In this document: positions 35,611-44,099 of the stretch, piece by piece | Position numbering within the stretch: position 1 is the first letter of the stretch | How the letters are laid out: each line of letters starts with the position of its first letter | Origin: an uncultured Clostridia bacterium | GTDB taxonomy: Bacteria > Bacillota > Clostridia > Oscillospirales > Oscillospiraceae | Length of the DNA stretch: 64,000 nt | NCBI GenBank assembly: GCA_945877365.1 | Contig: CAMCRV010000006.1 | Span: 1 to 64,000, forward strand | Direction of reading: 5' to 3' | Made by a program: the position numbers and the translations under genes | Notes under the pieces: model-generated | Told to the model about the DNA's origin: nothing | What the model saw: only the letters and a program-made list of their open reading frames with translations | Database searches by the model: none

Positions 35611-36641
35611 ACAAGTTGGAGTTTTCCTTTGAACCTGCCCCCTGGGAGCAGTGGCTGGGCAATTTTCCCCAGGGAGCCAGCGTCCCTGCCGGCGGCCTGC
35701 TGACCCTGCTGGAGGGGGAGGAGGAGCAGGAGCTTGAGGATGCCCTGCAGGCTATGGAAGAGGCCGGTATGGAGCTGGATATCCGGGATCTGCCCAAATC
35801 CTTCGGCAGCGGTGAAACAGCCCTCCGCCTGCGGCAGGAGCAGCAGCTGGCGGAACAGGGAATTTCCCCGGATGCCCTGGAAGAAAACGATCCTCTGCGG
35901 CTGTATCTGGAGGAGATTGCCGCCATTCCTGTCTGCGGCGATGAAGATCTTCTGGCGCAGGATGCGGCTGCCGGGAAAGAGAGCGCTGCCAATGCCCTTA
36001 CCAATCTGGGGCTTTCCAGGGTGGTGGAGATGGCAGGAGCGTTTACCGGCTACGGTGTTCTGCTGACGGATCTGATTCAGGAGGGCAGCCTTGGCCTTTG
36101 GAAGGCAGTGGGGAGCTACCGGGAAGGGGAGTACAGCGCCTTTCGGGATCGCTGGATTCGCTTCTATCTGGCTCGGGCTGTGGCTCTGCAGGCCCGCAGC
36201 AGCGGCGTAGGAGAGCGGCTGCGGCAGGCTATGGAGGACTACCGTCAGGTGGATCAGCGGCTGCTGTCCGATCTGGGCAGAAATGCCACTGTGGAGGAAA
36301 TCGCTCAGGAATTGCATCTGAGCGTGGAGCAGGCGGAATCTGTTCGCGCTATGCTGGAAAACGCCCGGCTGCTGCAGCAGGCTCACCCCTCTGCGGAGGA
36401 TGAGGAAACCCCGGAGGAAGCGGAGCAGGCGGTGGAGAATACGGCTGCGTTCCAGATGCATCAGCGGATTGCCGATTTGCTGTCCTCGTTGGAACCGGAG
36501 GAGGCTCGCCTTTTGACCCTCCGCTTCGGTCTGGAGGGTGGAAAGCCCATGACCCCCCAGGAGACAGGAAGAATTCTGGGTCTGACTCCTGATGAGGTGG
36601 TGGCGAGGGAAGCCGCCACACTGGCTAAGCTGCGCAAATGA
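35607..36641 (+). CDS. Degenerate second sigma-70-like protein
   Basis: 344 residues, overlapping rpoD by 4 bases. An acidic head (about 30-62, LEGEEEQELEDALQAMEEAG) resembles region 1.1. LRLYLEEIAAIPV corresponds to region 1.2 and LTDLIQEGSLGLWKAV to region 2. The promoter-reading part is altered: FRDRWIRFYLARAVALQARS replaces the FSTYATKWIRQ block, and region 4.2 ends LTPDEVVAREAATLAKLRK without the ERARQIE helix. It may be a sigma paralogue with other specificity, or bind core polymerase without normal promoter use. Known function: none. Confidence 0.8.
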   Translation: MNKLEFSFEPAPWEQWLGNFPQGASVPAGGLLTLLEGEEEQELEDALQAMEEAGMELDIRDLPKSFGSGETALRLRQEQQLAEQGISPDALEENDPLRLYLEEIAAIPVCGDEDLLAQDAAAGKESAANALTNLGLSRVVEMAGAFTGYGVLLTDLIQEGSLGLWKAVGSYREGEYSAFRDRWIRFYLARAVALQARSSGVGERLRQAMEDYRQVDQRLLSDLGRNATVEEIAQELHLSVEQAESVRAMLENARLLQQAHPSAEDEETPEEAEQAVENTAAFQMHQRIADLLSSLEPEEARLLTLRFGLEGGKPMTPQETGRILGLTPDEVVAREAATLAKLRK

Positions 36642-36679
36642 ACAAACCGGGGATTTCCCCGTGAAAAGGAGAATCAATT

Positions 36680-37360
36680 ATGCCGAAAACGGTTTCAATC
36701 GCCATCGACGGCCCTGCCGGTGCCGGAAAGAGCACCATTGCCCGGCGCCTTGCCAAAGAGCTGGGCTATGTCTATGTGGATACCGGCGCCATTTACCGAA
36801 CGGTGGCTTACTTTTTTGACACCTGGGGAATCTCCCCCAAGGACATTGACGGAATCACCCGATACATCGACGAGCTGAACATCGACATCTGGTATGATGA
36901 AGATGGCCTTCAGCATATGTACATGAATAATATCGATGTAACCGATGATATCCGCACCCCTGAGATTTCCCAGAAGGCCTCCCTGATCAGCGCCCACGCC
37001 ATTGTCCGGGATATGCTGCTGGATATGCAGCGGGAAGTGGCGGAGCAGTTCAATGTGGTGATGGACGGCCGGGACATTGGCACCGTGGTGCTGCCCAATG
37101 CCACGGTGAAAATCTTCCTGACAGCCTCCGCGGAGGTTCGTGCCCGTCGGCGCACCAACGAGCTGCTGGCCAAGGGAAAAAAGGTTTCCTATGAGCAGGT
37201 GCTGAAGGATATCCAGCAGAGGGACTATCAGGATACCCACCGGGAGGTCGCTCCTCTGAAAATGTGCCGGGATTCCGTCAAGCTGGACACCTCTGACATG
37301 GATATTGAGCAGGTTTTGCAGGAAATGAAGAACATCATCGCAAGGAAGGTGACCCCATGA
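36680..37360 (+). CDS. cmk: Cytidylate kinase
   Basis: 226 residues. The P-loop is GPAGAGKST (11-19), with the CMP-site DTGAIYRTVAYF and MDGRDIGTVVLPNA. It phosphorylates CMP and dCMP. Overlaps ispH by 4 bases; the cmk-ispH/S1 order is common in Clostridia. Confidence 0.95.
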   Translation: MPKTVSIAIDGPAGAGKSTIARRLAKELGYVYVDTGAIYRTVAYFFDTWGISPKDIDGITRYIDELNIDIWYDEDGLQHMYMNNIDVTDDIRTPEISQKASLISAHAIVRDMLLDMQREVAEQFNVVMDGRDIGTVVLPNATVKIFLTASAEVRARRRTNELLAKGKKVSYEQVLKDIQQRDYQDTHREVAPLKMCRDSVKLDTSDMDIEQVLQEMKNIIARKVTP

Positions 37361-39309
37361 TCACCGTGGCCAAAAGCGCCGGCTTCTGTTTTGGTGTCAG
37401 CCGGGCGGTAGAGCTGGTGGAGCAGGCAGCGGCGAAGGGGAAGAAGGTTGCAACCCTTGGTCCCATCATCCACAATCGCCATGTGGTGGAGCACTTTCAT
37501 TCTCTGGGTGTCCGGGTGATTGAGCAGCCGGAAGATGCGCAGCCGGGTGAAACGGTGATCATCCGCTCCCATGGTGTGTCCCGGGATGTTTACAGCCGTC
37601 TGGAGCAACAGGGTGTGGATATCATTGATGCAACCTGTCCTTTCGTAAAGCGGATCCACGGAATTGTCAGCCGGGCTGAGGAGGAGGGGCGTCTTCCGGT
37701 GATCATCGGCACCCCCACACACCCGGAGGTGGAGGGAATCGCAGGCTGGTGCAGCGACTGCAGGGTATTTGCCACCCCGGAGGAGCTGGAGAACTGGGCC
37801 AAAAGCCTTCCCAACCGGGAGGACATGGCGATTTGTATGGTTTGCCAAACCACCTCCACAGAAAATTTGTGGAAATTATGCGGAAATTTTGCAAAAAAAG
37901 AGTTTACTAACTTGAAAATTTTTGATACAATATGCAAAGCAACGGAATGTAGGCAAAACGAAGCAGCACAGTTGAGTAAAAAGTGTCAGGCGATGGTCGT
38001 TGTAGGAGATCTCAAAAGTTCCAACACAGGCCGACTAGCTGTCATTTGCCGGGAGCACTGCGACAAGGTTTTTCTGGTGGACAATGCCACCGAGCTGAAA
38101 GCTGAAGATTTTCGTGGTGTCACAGATGTTGGAATCACGGCCGGGGCATCCACTCCGGCGTGGATTATAAAGGAGGTCAACAAGACTATGAGCGAAATTA
38201 CCAATGTTGAGGCTGTACAGGAGGAGAACTTTGCCGAGCTTCTCGAGCAGTCCATCAAGACTTTAAATACAGGAGACAAGGTTCTGGGAACCGTTACCGC
38301 CATCGGAAACACCGAAGTCCAGATCGATCTGGGCACCAAGCATGCCGGTTACATTCCTTATGATGAAGTCAGCGCTGATCCTGCCGTTAAGCCCGAGGAT
38401 ATTCTCCATGTGGGCGATGAGATTGAGGTCTTTGTGGTTCGTGTCAACGACCAGGAGGGCACTGTTCAGCTGTCCAAGAAGAAGCTGGACGGCCTGAAGA
38501 TCTGGGACGACATGGCTGCCTTTGCCGAGGACAAGACCACCATTGAAGCTACCATCACCGAAGAGAACAAGGGCGGCCTGGTTGCCACCTACAAGGGCAT
38601 CCGGGTGTTCATCCCCGCCTCCCAGTCCGGCGTTGCCAAGGGCGGCGACATGGCTGGCATGGTGGGCAAGACCGTCAGCATGAAGATCACCGAGGTCAAC
38701 CGCGCCCGTCGTCGTGTCATCGGTTCCATCCGCGCTGTCACCTCCGAGGCTCGCAAGGCCAATCAGGAGAAGATCTGGGCCGAGATCGAGAACGGCAAGA
38801 AGTACCACGGCGTTGTCAAGTCCCTGACTTCCTACGGCGCCTTTGTGGATATCGGCGGCGTGGACGGCATGGTTCATGTTTCCGAGCTGAGCTGGAACCG
38901 CATCAAGAATCCTGCTGAGGTTGTCAAGGTGGGCGACGAGATCGATGTCTATGTCATCTCCTTCGATCCCGAGAAGCATAAGATCTCTCTGGGCTACAAG
39001 ACCGCTGAGATGAACCCCTGGAACCAGTTCATGACCAAGTACAATGTGGGCGATGTTGTGGATGCCAAGATTGTCAAGCTGATGACCTTCGGCGCCTTCG
39101 CTGAGATTCTGCCCGGCGTTGACGGCCTGATCCACATTTCTCAGATTGCTGATCGCCGTATTGGCAAGCCCGAGGATGTTCTGTCCGAGGGTCAGGATGT
39201 CAAGGTTAAGATCACCGACATCGACGCTGAGAACAAGCGTATCTCCCTGTCCATCCGCGCTCTGCTGGAGGATTCCGCAGAGAATGCCGAGGCAGCCGAC
39301 GCTGAGTAA
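37357..39309 (+). CDS. ispH: IspH fused to a four-domain S1 RNA-binding protein
   Basis: 650 residues. Residues 1 to about 277 are HMBPP reductase, the last step of the MEP isoprenoid pathway, with 4Fe-4S cysteines in AGFCFGVSRAVE, DATCPFVKRIH and CKATECRQNE. From about 278 come four S1 repeats (e.g. GYIPYDEVSADP, GVVKSLTSYGAFVDIGGVDG, FAEILPGVDGLIHISQ), as in ribosomal protein S1. The fusion is known in Clostridia. An internal AGGAGG (38171-38176) before ATG 38188 could start the S1 part alone (373 residues). Bases 37850-38060 are much more AT-rich than the rest. Confidence 0.93.
   Translation: MITVAKSAGFCFGVSRAVELVEQAAAKGKKVATLGPIIHNRHVVEHFHSLGVRVIEQPEDAQPGETVIIRSHGVSRDVYSRLEQQGVDIIDATCPFVKRIHGIVSRAEEEGRLPVIIGTPTHPEVEGIAGWCSDCRVFATPEELENWAKSLPNREDMAICMVCQTTSTENLWKLCGNFAKKEFTNLKIFDTICKATECRQNEAAQLSKKCQAMVVVGDLKSSNTGRLAVICREHCDKVFLVDNATELKAEDFRGVTDVGITAGASTPAWIIKEVNKTMSEITNVEAVQEENFAELLEQSIKTLNTGDKVLGTVTAIGNTEVQIDLGTKHAGYIPYDEVSADPAVKPEDILHVGDEIEVFVVRVNDQEGTVQLSKKKLDGLKIWDDMAAFAEDKTTIEATITEENKGGLVATYKGIRVFIPASQSGVAKGGDMAGMVGKTVSMKITEVNRARRRVIGSIRAVTSEARKANQEKIWAEIENGKKYHGVVKSLTSYGAFVDIGGVDGMVHVSELSWNRIKNPAEVVKVGDEIDVYVISFDPEKHKISLGYKTAEMNPWNQFMTKYNVGDVVDAKIVKLMTFGAFAEILPGVDGLIHISQIADRRIGKPEDVLSEGQDVKVKITDIDAENKRISLSIRALLEDSAENAEAADAE
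37903..37931 (+). promoter_or_regulatory. Possible internal promoter for the S1 part
   Basis: TTTACT (37903-37908), 17-base spacer, TACAAT (37926-37931), within the AT-rich part of ispH, about 250 bases before the internal ribosome-binding site. Confidence 0.4.
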
Positions 39310-39316
39310 TTGGATT

Positions 39317-39353
39317 CAAAAATACCGGGACTGCCTTAGTCCCGGTATTTTTT
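39317..39353 (+). terminator. Terminator of the cmk-ispH operon
   Basis: AAATACCGGGACT pairs with AGTCCCGGTATTT, then T run. Confidence 0.85.
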
Positions 39354-39366
39354 ACAGGAGGATTTT

Positions 39367-39648
39367 ATGGTTAAGCATATTGTGCTGTACACCCTGAAAG
39401 AGGGCGTGGACAAAGACGAAGCTGTGAAGCTGATTGCCTCCGTTCTGGAGCCGCTGGTGGGCAAAATCCCCGGCCTGCTGGAACTGGAGGTACGCCGGGC
39501 TTTCAACGGCATGGATTACGCCCTGTATTCTGTGTTTGAAAGCCGGGAGGCTCTGGAAACCTATGCGGTGCATCCGCTCCATCAGGAGGCAAAGACCCAT
39601 TTCTTTCACCTGCTGGACAGCCGCGTGGCAGCTGACTACGAGGTATAA
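39367..39648 (+). CDS. Dabb (stress-responsive A/B barrel) family protein
   Basis: 93 residues, a single ferredoxin-like Dabb domain (MVKHIVLYTLKEGVDKDEAV, then HPLHQEAKTHF). Family members form dimers of unknown function, some bind small hydrophobic molecules. Ribosome-binding site ACAGGAGG; it begins just behind the terminator of ispH. Confidence 0.82.
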   Translation: MVKHIVLYTLKEGVDKDEAVKLIASVLEPLVGKIPGLLELEVRRAFNGMDYALYSVFESREALETYAVHPLHQEAKTHFFHLLDSRVAADYEV

Positions 39649-39671
39649 AAAGAAGGATCCCATGTCAACAA

Positions 39672-39842
39672 TTGGGGTAAGTGATCTTTAGCTGAGTTAG
39701 GAATGATGAGTGCCCCCTTGCCTCTCCCTTTGGGAGAGGTGCCCCCGCAGGGGGCGGAGAGGGCCCTCTCAGTCACGGCCAAGGCCGTGACAGCTCCCCC
39801 AAAGGGGAGAGCCAAGAAATCGCTAAATACTGCTTTCCCCAA
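39672..39842. repeat. MITE-like element with 21-bp terminal inverted repeats
   Basis: TTGGGGTAAG...TTTAGC (39672-39692) matches the inverted end 39822-39842 at 16 of 21 positions. Inside are GC-rich nested hairpins (CTCTCCCTTTGGGAGAG; CTCCCCCAAAGGGGAG; GTCACGGCC/GGCCGTGAC). No target-site duplication is evident and it encodes nothing. Confidence 0.6.
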
Positions 39843-39858
39843 CTATGGAAGCATAGCC

Positions 39859-39898
39859 AAAAAAACCGCAGCTCCGATGCTGGAGCTGCGTTTTTTTT
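39859..39898. terminator. Terminator of the U32 peptidase gene
   Basis: CGCAGCTCC pairs with GGAGCTGCG and has A- and T-runs on both sides, so it could work for both strands. Confidence 0.75.
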
Positions 39899-41114
39899 AC
39901 TTCGCGGACAGATCCACGCTTCTGCGGAGCATGGACAGGGGAGGTACCTGCCGGGGTAAGCGGATGTAAAATTTCATCTGGGGTGTTTTGGGCTCGGAAA
40001 TAGGTGTGCCTTCAGAATCGGTCATGTCCTCGGCAACAATGGGGAAGGGGCGCAGGTCGGGGCCGACAACCTCCAATTCGCTGCCCTCCGGGAACTTGTT
40101 GTTCAGGCTGCACAGGGCAAGACCGGTTTCATCGCACTGCTCCACCTTGGCGCAGATCTGCCAATCCCGGATGTACCGGGAAGTTTCCGTGTACTGCCCC
40201 GGCTGACCAAAGTAAAAGCCGGTGGAGTAATTCCGATGAGAGATATGCTCCACTTCGTCACGCCAGACAGGATCCACAGGCCGTCCCGCAGCCACATCGT
40301 CAATGCAGTGCCGGTACGCCCCGGTGACGATGGCGGCATAGTAGGCGGATTTGGCGCGGCCTTCAATTTTGATGCAGTCGATACCGGCATCCATCAGCTC
40401 CTTCAGATGGTCGATGGTGCACATATCCCGGGAATTCATAATATAGGTGCCCTTTTCATCCTCGTACACCGGGAAATACTCCCCGGGGCGTTTTTCTTCC
40501 ATCAGGGCGTATTGATACCGGCAGGGCTGGGCGCAGGCACCCCGGTTGGAGTCCCGCCCTGTCATATAGTTGCTCAGCAAACATCGGCCGGAATAGCTGA
40601 CGCACATGGCGCCGTGACCGAAGGTTTCAATTTCCAGCTGTGGGTCTACCTTTTGGCGAATTTCAGCGATTTCCTTCAGACTCAGCTCCCGAGCCAGTAC
40701 CACACGCTTGGCTCCCAGATCAAACCATGCCTGGGCGCAGGCGTAGTTGGCGATGGACTGCTGGGTGGAGATGTGCCGCTGGCAGTGGGGGGCATATTTC
40801 CCGGCCAGGGTGAAGGCACCCAGATCGGCAACAATCAGGGCATCCACCCCGGCGTCGTCCAGCTGCTCCAGATAGGGGGGCAGCTGGGCGATTTCCTCAT
40901 TTCTGGGCATGGTGTTTACCGTCACATGACAGGCTACACCATGTTCATGGGCGAATTTTACGGCGGCAGGGAGTTCCTCCGGGGTGAAATTTCCGGCAAA
41001 GGAGCGCATACCGAAATCTGTGCCTGCCAGATAGACAGCATCCGCGCCATAGAGAACGGACATTTTCAGCCGTTCCATATCCCCCGCAGGGGAGAGAAGC
41101 TCCAGTTTTCCCAT
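39897..41114 (-). CDS. U32 family peptidase-like protein (RlhA/TrhP type)
   Basis: 405 residues. MGKLELLSPAGDMERLKMSV and FGHGAMCVSYSGRCLLSNYM with the iron-sulfur cysteines (CAQPCRYQYAL) are the U32 signature. Relatives TrhP and RlhA hydroxylate uridine/cytidine in tRNA or 23S rRNA, so an RNA-modification role is more likely than proteolysis. Lies behind mltG on the same strand. Confidence 0.88.
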   Translation of the reverse strand: MGKLELLSPAGDMERLKMSVLYGADAVYLAGTDFGMRSFAGNFTPEELPAAVKFAHEHGVACHVTVNTMPRNEEIAQLPPYLEQLDDAGVDALIVADLGAFTLAGKYAPHCQRHISTQQSIANYACAQAWFDLGAKRVVLARELSLKEIAEIRQKVDPQLEIETFGHGAMCVSYSGRCLLSNYMTGRDSNRGACAQPCRYQYALMEEKRPGEYFPVYEDEKGTYIMNSRDMCTIDHLKELMDAGIDCIKIEGRAKSAYYAAIVTGAYRHCIDDVAAGRPVDPVWRDEVEHISHRNYSTGFYFGQPGQYTETSRYIRDWQICAKVEQCDETGLALCSLNNKFPEGSELEVVGPDLRPFPIVAEDMTDSEGTPISEPKTPQMKFYIRLPRQVPPLSMLRRSVDLSAK

Positions 41115-41119
41115 CCTCC

Positions 41120-42646
41120 TTACCTCAAAGCCGCAATGAAGGCATTGTGCTCGTCCAGAGTGACGGAGAACTTATGGCTTCCGGTGGAAGGATCCAAAAC
41201 ATAGTAGAAGTAATTGGTATCTGCCGGGTTCAGGGCAGCCTTCAGGCTGGCAAGACCGGGGTTGGAGATGGCGCCGGGGGTCAGACCGGTGTGCAGATAG
41301 GTGTTGTAGGGGCTGTCCACCCGGAGATCCTCAGCCGTGAGATCGGTTTTGCCCTCAAGAGCGTAGACAATGGCGGCATCGATGTTCAGGTAGGCAGGGT
41401 TGCCGCCCCACCGGAACAGACGGTTGAAGATGACAGAGGAGATCATGGGGCTTTCGTCATCGCCGGAGGTCTCCTTTTCGATGAGAGAGGCGGTGATCAC
41501 CACATCCCGAACGGTAAAGAGACTCCGGGCAATCTGATCCTCCGATTTTCCCTCAGCACGCATGGCCTCGCTGATGCGATAGTTCAGGCTGTCAATCTGG
41601 CTCCTGAGATCGTCGTTGAACCGGTTGCTGAAGTTGTCCAGCATCTTTTCCAGAACATCTCTGGGATCGGAGTTCTTGTAAAAATCATAGGTGTCCGGGA
41701 AGAGGAAGCCTTCCAGACAGTACTTGTCTCCCCGTTCCACGCCCTCCAGGAACCAGTAGTCATCCAGCTCGCCGCTGGCGGCATACTCGGCCAGATCCTT
41801 GGCGGTGCAGACCCGCTTTTCCTCCAGCAGGGCGAAAATCTGACGGCAGGTGAAGCCCTCGGGAATCAGAACATTCTCCACAACCTCCCGGTTGGAGCTG
41901 GGGGACATCATGTTTACCAGAGCGTGATAGTCATACAGGGTGTTCAGATCCCAGATGCCGGGCTTAATCTCCCCTTCGTCCACGGCAAGGTCGGCATAGA
42001 GCTTAAACAGCCCCGGGTAGCGGATCAGGCCGTTTTTGTGGAGCTTCTCGATGATATCATCCATGGTGTCGGATTCATAGATGGTGATGGTGACGGGCTT
42101 GTCCTCCCGGCCAAAGGCCAGCACATCCGCCGCGCAGACCCAGAGCATCCGCCCCAGAGTGGAACCGGCTACCAGAATAATGGCCAGCCAGACACAGGTC
42201 ACGGCGATCTGAGGCAGACCGAAGAGAAACTCACCGCCTTTGCGCTTGGGTCGACCCTTCCGCACCGGCCGTTCCCGGTGTTCCGGTTCGGCAGCGGAGG
42301 GTGTATTCAGAATCTGATCGAGCTCCGTTCCGTCGCCAAGGATATCCTGCAATTCCGGATCCCGGATAAGCTCCTCAGATGGCTGCTCTGTCTGTTCCGG
42401 AATAGCTTCAGTTGGGGGAACCGGGGACTCCTCCGGCATTTCCGGTTGAGGCGCATCCGACTCCTGACCATCCGGAATGCTCAGATCAAAGGGAGCTTCC
42501 GGAGCAGCAGGCTCCTCAGCAGCATAATCCTGCTGCCAATCGTGATAGGTAGGCTCGGGGAAATCCGCCTGGAAATCCACAGAATCGGGTTCCTGAGGTG
42601 GAATTTCAGAGAATTCATCCCGTTCGGGGTAATCGTTTCGTTCCAT
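41120..42646 (-). CDS. mltG: Endolytic murein transglycosylase
   Basis: 508 residues. A long acidic, proline-rich cytoplasmic head (about 1-140) and a membrane helix (about 148-170) precede an extracellular LysM-like region and the YceG/MltG catalytic domain. The catalytic Glu is in ASLIEKETSGDDE, and the family's SPYNTYLHTGLTPGAISNPG segment is intact. It cuts nascent glycan strands to set their length. The head is longer than usual. Confidence 0.92.
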   Translation of the reverse strand: MERNDYPERDEFSEIPPQEPDSVDFQADFPEPTYHDWQQDYAAEEPAAPEAPFDLSIPDGQESDAPQPEMPEESPVPPTEAIPEQTEQPSEELIRDPELQDILGDGTELDQILNTPSAAEPEHRERPVRKGRPKRKGGEFLFGLPQIAVTCVWLAIILVAGSTLGRMLWVCAADVLAFGREDKPVTITIYESDTMDDIIEKLHKNGLIRYPGLFKLYADLAVDEGEIKPGIWDLNTLYDYHALVNMMSPSSNREVVENVLIPEGFTCRQIFALLEEKRVCTAKDLAEYAASGELDDYWFLEGVERGDKYCLEGFLFPDTYDFYKNSDPRDVLEKMLDNFSNRFNDDLRSQIDSLNYRISEAMRAEGKSEDQIARSLFTVRDVVITASLIEKETSGDDESPMISSVIFNRLFRWGGNPAYLNIDAAIVYALEGKTDLTAEDLRVDSPYNTYLHTGLTPGAISNPGLASLKAALNPADTNYFYYVLDPSTGSHKFSVTLDEHNAFIAALR

Positions 42647-42659
42647 GTAATTCCTCCTG

Positions 42660-43202
42660 TTATCGGATCACAATTTGCCGACGGACGGTTTCGGCGGCTT
42701 CGGGTCCCTTCAGGGCTTCAATCAGCTTCAGTCCAAAGGGAATGGCGCAGCCGGCGGAGGTGCCGGTGATCAGTCTGCCGTCCTGAACGGCAGAAGCATT
42801 TGCAGCCATATTGGCACCGCCCATGCCGTCCTCACAGCCGGGGTAGCAGGTGCAGGTCTTTCCGTCGGTGATTCCCAGATCGGCAAGCACCGTGGGGCCT
42901 GCGCAGATGGCGGCTACATACTTTCCATCTTGCCATGCCCGAGCCAGAGCATCCATAGCCCCCTTGCTTGCCCGGCAGGAGGCCACGCCTCCCAGTCCGC
43001 CGGGGAGAACGATCATTTCCAGATCGGAAAAATCGGCTTCCGCAAGGGTGATGTCGGCCTCCACACCGATTCCGTGGCTGCCTTTGACAATTTTTCCGTT
43101 GATACCAACGGTGGTCACTTTCACGCCGGCTCTGCGGAGCAGATCCACAGGAGCGATGGCTTCGGTTTCTTCAAATCCGGTTCCCAACAGAACATATACC
43201 AT
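42660..43202 (-). CDS. DJ-1/PfpI family protein
   Basis: 180 residues from ATG 43202 (ggaggattaacc upstream, overlapping the end of tmk). The nucleophile-elbow cysteine is in YVAAICAGPTVLAD, and LPGGLGG carries the neighbouring conserved residues. Members include deglycase-like, chaperone and ThiJ-like proteins; no specific reaction can be assigned. Confidence 0.85.
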   Translation of the reverse strand: MVYVLLGTGFEETEAIAPVDLLRRAGVKVTTVGINGKIVKGSHGIGVEADITLAEADFSDLEMIVLPGGLGGVASCRASKGAMDALARAWQDGKYVAAICAGPTVLADLGITDGKTCTCYPGCEDGMGGANMAANASAVQDGRLITGTSAGCAIPFGLKLIEALKGPEAAETVRRQIVIR

Positions 43203-43204
43203 GG

Positions 43205-43873
43205 TTAATCCTCCAAACAATTCCTGACAAGGCGGTAGATTTCTTCGTGAATATCCTCAATGGCGCGCATTTTGCCGTCGGCGACACACTGGATGACCTT
43301 CCAGCCGTAGAATTCTGCGGCGGCTTTTCCGCAGCGGCGGCAGGCGGCCAGATAAGCAAGATCCTGCTCGTGAATGTCGGCGTGGGTATGCGTATCCTGT
43401 TCCCGACGGCGCATCATGGTTTCCGTAAAGTCTGTGGGCACATCCAGATACAGGATCAGATCCGGCCGGGGCAGCCCCAGCTTGCCGTACTCCAGGTCAT
43501 ACAGCCAGGATAAGAATGCCTTCCGGCCTTCCTCCGGCTCCTTGGAGGCCTGATGCACGGCGTTGGAGGTGGTGTAGCGGTCGGAAACCACCAGCCCTCC
43601 GTTTTCATACCACTCCCCCCAGTCCATTTTGTAGGAAGCGTAGCGGTCAACGGCATAGAAGGTGGAGGCGGCATAGGCGTTGACACTGTTGGGACTGGTG
43701 CCGAACTCTCCTCCCAGATACATTCGGATCAAGGCGGAGCTGGGCTCAGAATACCGGGGAAACACCAGCTTCTGAAAGGCAATCTGCTCCTGCTCCAGAC
43801 GGGAGGTGAGAAGCCGGAACTGCGTGGATTTGCCGGAGCCGTCAGTGCCTTCGATAACAATTAGTTTACCCAT
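43205..43873 (-). CDS. tmk: Thymidylate kinase
   Basis: 222 residues from ATG 43873 (AAGGAGG upstream); the longer frame to 44029 has no coding character. P-loop GTDGSGKST (9-17), DRYTTSNAVHQ for the base, and a long LID (RRREQDTHTHADIHEQD). It makes dTDP from dTMP. The sequence is of the divergent Clostridia type, so another deoxynucleoside monophosphate kinase cannot be ruled out. Confidence 0.85.
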   Translation of the reverse strand: MGKLIVIEGTDGSGKSTQFRLLTSRLEQEQIAFQKLVFPRYSEPSSALIRMYLGGEFGTSPNSVNAYAASTFYAVDRYASYKMDWGEWYENGGLVVSDRYTTSNAVHQASKEPEEGRKAFLSWLYDLEYGKLGLPRPDLILYLDVPTDFTETMMRRREQDTHTHADIHEQDLAYLAACRRCGKAAAEFYGWKVIQCVADGKMRAIEDIHEEIYRLVRNCLED

Positions 43874-44099
43874 TTTGACGATGTCCTCCTTATACTGCGG
43901 ACATAATATCATAAGATACAATATATCATATTTCCCGGCGCTTGTCCACAGATGTTCCGCCGGCGGAAAGTGAATTTTCTGAAAACATCTGCCGCAGCAA
44001 AACGGCGCCTGTCGGGAAAACAGTTGCAAAGAGCAGCTTTATTTGCTATACTGTATCCCGAGATTTTATAGGAAAATACACAGATAAAGGATAAGACTT

